This document shows, in pieces, positions 60,250 to 64,000 of a stretch of DNA of 64,000 bases. Position 1 is the stretch's first letter, and the number at the start of each line of letters is the position of its first letter. Where the stretch lies: NCBI GenBank assembly GCA_037176705.1, contig CM073905.1, forward strand, positions 31,900,986-31,964,985. The letters are read 5' to 3'. Below the pieces are notes generated by a model that did no database searches, had not been told where the DNA came from, and worked only from the letters and a program-made list of their open reading frames with translations. This DNA comes from Molossus alvarezi (lineage: Eukaryota; Chordata; Mammalia; Chiroptera; Molossidae). The translations under genes were made by a program, and so were the position numbers.

Positions 60250-60430
60250 CCCGTGGTTCCCCAACGTGGCCGTATGTTGGAATCACCTGGAGACTTTAAT
60301 GAGAACGAAACAGAACAAACAAGAACAACCATGGATACGTGGCTCCCGTGCCCGATCGCACTGGCTTGTGATCCGACCAGGGTGTCAGAGCCTTCGGGGG
60401 TCCCTGGTGTTTCCAGTGCACAGTGACATG
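60250..60430. mobile_element. MER5A-like fragment, diverged
   Basis: 'cgtggttccccaacgtggccgtatgttggaatcacctggagactttaatgag' follows the start of MER5A ('agtggttctcaaactt...gaatcacctgg'). Confidence 0.65.
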
Positions 60431-60479
60431 GGGAGCCACGGGCTTAGAACCTCGTATCTCCCAGAGTTCTGTGCGTCCC

Positions 60480-60730
60480 TTTCACAGAAGGGAAGCCGAG
60501 GCCCGGGGAGGGGAGGGGGCTTGCTCAGGGTCACAGAGAACGCCAAGATTGGAACATAGTATTCTTGCCCTCCAGTGGGCGCCCGTCCCACCTTGCTGCC
60601 TCCCCAGGTACTTCTCTCCGTGCCTCAGTTTCCTCATTTGTAAACTGCGGGTCTTAAGGTTACCCACCGGCCGGGTTGTGCCCGGGAGGTGCTCAGTGCA
60701 GCAGTAGGCTTGCAGCAAACAATATCCTTA
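60480..60730. mobile_element. MIR-like fragments, two orientations
   Basis: 60480-60540 ('cagaagggaagccgaggcccggggagg...ggtcacagag') looks like antisense MIR. 60600-60730 ('tgcctcagtttcctcatttgtaaactgcgg') is sense MIR core. Confidence 0.65.
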
Positions 60731-61089
60731 TGGTTACTGTTGCCGTGTGCTGGGGTATGGAAAGGAGGGGTGACGAGGGGCAGTGAGCTGGCCGGAGACA
60801 GGGACTAGGAGTACTCCCAGTCCCCGCCTTCACTGCGGACCCTGCCATTTAATAGAAGTGTGTTCAGTGTGGCCGAGAGCTTCTGGCTGGGATGCTACCT
60901 TCTCTGCCTCTGTCAGGCCGGGCCCCCTTCCCCGGGCCGGGCCCCGCCTGCTCTGCAGGCCAGGGCAGCGAGACCCACCGACCCTGGTCAGCTGGGAGCC
61001 GCCGAGGGGTCCGCCCTGTAGACAGCTGTGTGTGTGTGTGGTGGGGGTGCGCAGAGGTGGAGAAAATGGGACTTGTCTGCAGTAGAAAT

Positions 61090-61240
61090 AACAACTCCCA
61101 CTGATCAAGGGCTCGCTCAGGACCAGGCACTGTGCCCTACAGACTTGTATTTTGTTTGATGCCGGCAATAGCTCTGGGGAGTTTGTCAAGAAGTCAGGCC
61201 TCTGAGGTCAAATGCTTTGCCCAGGGTTGCCCAGGTGTGT
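61090..61240 (-). mobile_element. MIR-like fragment
   Basis: 'ggaccaggcactgtgccctac...gctttgcccagggttgccc' follows antisense MIR. Confidence 0.6.
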
Positions 61241-62439
61241 CTGGCTGGAGCCTGTGTCTTAGCCTGGAGCGGAGAATGTAGACGTGTCAGCAGTCGGCTG
61301 TCCCTAACCGGAGGGGAGGGTCCTTCCTCTCTAAGGGAAGTAGCCCTGGGCGGGAGGCAGCTGAGCTGCTCTTTGAAGGACAGGCCGGGCACCCAGGGCA
61401 GGGAAGGGACATCATTCTTCGTGGAAGGGAGACGGGACAGTGTGTGTTTCTTTGGGGGACCAGCTGCTCCCTCTGTGGTCCCTACGAGCAGTTACGAGAT
61501 GTGTTGATTTGACGGGCAGCTTTGGTCCTGGGGCAGAATTGGCTTCTGAAGGGTACTGCCCAGGTGAATGCCCGCTCTCTCAACTCCTCTCCAGGAAACA
61601 TCTGTCCGACTGCTGGCGACACAGCTGCTTCGAGGGCGCCATGGCCTCCTGGTACAGCGGAGGCGAGGCCGGCAGCCGAGGGTCCGCTGGGACCGGGTCC
61701 CCGAGCGCTGCCGTGTGCTGGGCACACTGTGCCCTCGCCGCTGCGGTCAGGGAGCTCCCGCCGTTCCCCCAGGAAGGCTTATCCTCTTATTGGGGTCGCC
61801 GTGGGGACTGAGGCTGGCCTGGCTGCGGCGGTCTCTCTGCTCCCCCTTCCCCTCGGTGCGCAAAAGCTTTCAGGGTGATTAGTTCCCCTCAGGCGGGGAT
61901 CTTGTTACGGTTCTACCGGGAGGGGAGGCCTCCGAATCTCCTACCTGAGATAAGGGGGCCGCCTCTCGTTTAATCTCCCAGCTTAGAGGCCACGTTCTAA
62001 TATTTAAGAAATGGTTTCCAGGCTCGGGCGGGGCGGGGGAGTGGTAGACAGGCCCGGCCTGGCTGTGTTTTGAACGCACACATCTGTCACTCAAAAGCCC
62101 TTCCTGTTCATCAAGCTCGCGGGGCCTGGCGCCCCGAGTCATTTCTTTAGGTTGGGTTTCACTTGTGCGTGGACCAGGGGTGCCCGATGGGGGTCTGGAT
62201 GAATGGGGAAACCCCGCCGGACGCAGGCTGAGTGCTGGAAGCGGCCCCAAGTCCAAAGATGGGCTGGGCCTGTCCCGCTCCCAACCCTACAGGCAAGAAC
62301 AGTTTCAGGCCTGTGACTCCTGGCTGCCTCCTCCCCCTCAGCTGACACCCTCCTGGCAGGGCCCGCCGGGAGCCTGGGTGCAGAAGGGACCCAGGGCGGG
62401 TGAGCACGTGCATGCACTCCCAGTGAGTGAGGCTGGCCC
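61241..62439. other. GC-rich intergenic sequence, nothing recognised
   Basis: CpG-containing unique sequence. Overlapping open frames on both strands at 61440-61880 and 61880-62600 show no family I recognise. Confidence 0.55.
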
Positions 62440-62620
62440 CGGCCGAGCTGGCTTTGAGTTTCCTCTCTACTGCTTACGTGCTGTGTGTTCCTGGGCAAGT
62501 CACTCAGCTGCTCTGAGCTCCCCTTTTCTCCTCTGTGCTCTGCGTGAGGTGGTGTCTACTTCACACGGCTGTTCTGAGACCCTAATAAGCCCTTAAAATG
62601 CCCAGTAAGAGGTTAGTACC
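62440..62620 (+). mobile_element. MIR SINE
   Basis: 'ctgtgtgttcctgggcaagtcactcagctgctctgagctcc' is the MIR core; the element continues to 'ctgagaccctaataagc'. Confidence 0.78.
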
Positions 62621-63011
62621 TTTTTTTGTTTTTGTTTTTAATACCTTAGTTCAAGAAATTTGTATTCCTCCTAACACTTGCTGGCCGGAGCTCAGACCTG
62701 TAACCACGGACCTGAATTCTTGGTTCCTGAATTCTAGCTTTGCTCAGAACAGTCAAGACCCTGAACAGTCACTGGGTGTTGATTCTAGTATCTCCCACAT
62801 TCACAGGGAAAGAGGATTTGTGGGCAGTGATATGATGAAAGTAACTGGCCAGAATACACCGAATGAGTTTTTACTTCAAGCTACACTACCTAAGAGTTGC
62901 CCAAAATAACAACCTTCTGCTGAGAAAACCATGATATTCAAAGTACTATTGCGCGATAAAAGTTTATTTATTCATGTTTTTTTACGTTTAAGAAAACATG
63001 ACATGACTGAA
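62621..63011. other. Intergenic sequence, nothing recognised
   Basis: Unique, less GC-rich than the flanks. No exon recognised. Confidence 0.55.
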
Positions 63012-63024
63012 TGTTTTGTTTCTT

Positions 63025-63233
63025 TTTAAAAAAATATTTTTTCTTTATTGATTTTAGAGACAGAGGGAGAGAGAGAGAAACATCGATGAGAGAGAACATG
63101 GATTGGCCGCCTCCTGCATGCCCCTCCCTGGAGATTGGGCTCACAACCTGAGCATGTGCCCTGACCAGGAATCGAACTGGCGACCTCTTGGTGCCTGGGT
63201 CGACGCTCAACCCCTGAGCCACACCGGCCGGGC
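63025..63233 (-). mobile_element. Ves-type SINE (plain A-rich tail type)
   Basis: Minus-strand copy with intact head ('gagccacaccggccgggc'). A perfect 13-bp duplication, tgttttgtttctt, lies at 63012-63024 and 63234-63246. Confidence 0.95.
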
Positions 63234-63246
63234 TGTTTTGTTTCTT

Positions 63247-64000
63247 ATCCAGTGTCCAGTTGCTCCCTCCTCCCTACGGGGAAGGACGGTCTTTGGTTCT
63301 GTGGCTGTGCTTTGCTTTTCCTTTGGGAGTCAGCAAAGTCTCTTCCCTTGTGAAACGACAGGGGTGATGGTTTTCCGTTTTTGACATCTGTATCCGAATG
63401 GGCGATCCATGTCCACAGTTCAAAGGCTCACACAGAAACAGCTCAAAGGGGACAGTTAAGTCCCTCCCCTGGCCCCTCAGTCATCACTGTCTGCCCCCGA
63501 GGAGACAGCTGCCTGTGAGCTACCCTGACCATCCCGCCCACGCAGGGGCATCCCCGGTGTGGCAGCCGTGGTTCTAAGGAGGCGGAGTGGAAAAGGTCTT
63601 CGATGCTACTGAGATGGCACAGTGTGCATGGTGCCGCTTGGTTCCCTTTTGTCTGCTCGGCGCCCTGTCCTTGGCCAGGTACACCAGTTATCTCGTTTTC
63701 CAGGGGGAGCGGGATCTGCTTGATGATCACGTGGTTGCTTCTGTCTTTGATGCCGCTTCTGAGGTGCGGTCTTCTGCCCTGGTGTTTGTGCCAGCCCCTG
63801 GTTTCCCTGTCTTGTAGCTCTAGGGCACGTTTATGAGCAGGCCGGTCACTGTCTGCAGCGTGCCTCGTGGCCTTGGACCTCAAGGTCAGACCCCAAGACG
63901 TGTATTTGCTGACAACTAGGCTCGTGGGAGAGGGCAGGTCGTGGACTGGAGCTGGACTCCAACTCCCCGCACCACGCAGACATCATCAGTCGATCATGGC
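63247..64000. other. Intergenic sequence to the window edge, nothing recognised
   Basis: Phrases near 63340-63480 have the look of an old repeat, but I cannot name it. No coding exon recognised. Confidence 0.5.

Noticed and set aside
41441..64000. INTS2 as the next gene
   Set aside because: No coding exon resembling INTS2 was recognised. Only a promoter-like CpG island is present.

Overview
The window is nuclear DNA of a mammal, almost certainly a bat of the suborder Yangochiroptera. The taxonomic call rests on about 25 copies of a tRNA-derived SINE of the Ves type, with the A-box/B-box head 'CTGGCCRGTTTGGCTCAG...GGTTCGATTCC'. Many copies keep near-perfect target-site duplications. The species is not resolved from sequence alone.

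The only protein-coding gene I can support is MED13 on the + strand. Eighteen consecutive coding exons (1301-38724) splice in frame into 1388 residues plus a stop. This is the C-terminal two thirds of the Mediator kinase-module subunit MED13; the human protein is about 2170 residues from memory, so roughly 12 upstream exons lie to the left of the window. Positions 1-1300 are intron. Every junction has GT/AG ends, and exon phases agree throughout. A 3'UTR of about 2.7 kb follows, with its best poly(A) signal at 41414 and alternatives on both sides. The introns are AT-rich and hold Ves SINEs, old L1 and L2 pieces, MIRs and hAT-type DNA transposon remnants.

From about 41.4 kb to 47 kb the DNA is AT-rich intergenic sequence with more SINEs. 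Near 45-47 kb the base composition changes by eye to GC- and CpG-rich and stays so to the right end. This right part holds a large C-rich minisatellite (48319-48998), a polypyrimidine tract, a (CA)n tract, a strong CTCF-like motif (50554), several CpG-rich decayed L1/L2/MIR copies, an old L1 with ORF1-end and ORF2-start sequence (55991-57690), and a CpG island with a consensus splice donor (about 59280-59760). That island could be the promoter and first exon of the next gene, but I found no protein-coding exon of any gene after MED13. In human, INTS2 lies downstream of MED13 in the same orientation (from memory); no INTS2 coding sequence was recognised here.

I did not find a new multi-gene system. 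The observations most worth a second look are: a conserved mini-hairpin at the 3' end of one SINE subfamily; two places where two SINEs entered the same site in succession; a SINE with an apparent 3' transduction; a head-only SINE with its own A-tail; the composition shift with a CTCF-like site and CpG island downstream of MED13; and a few splice-site oddities in MED13.
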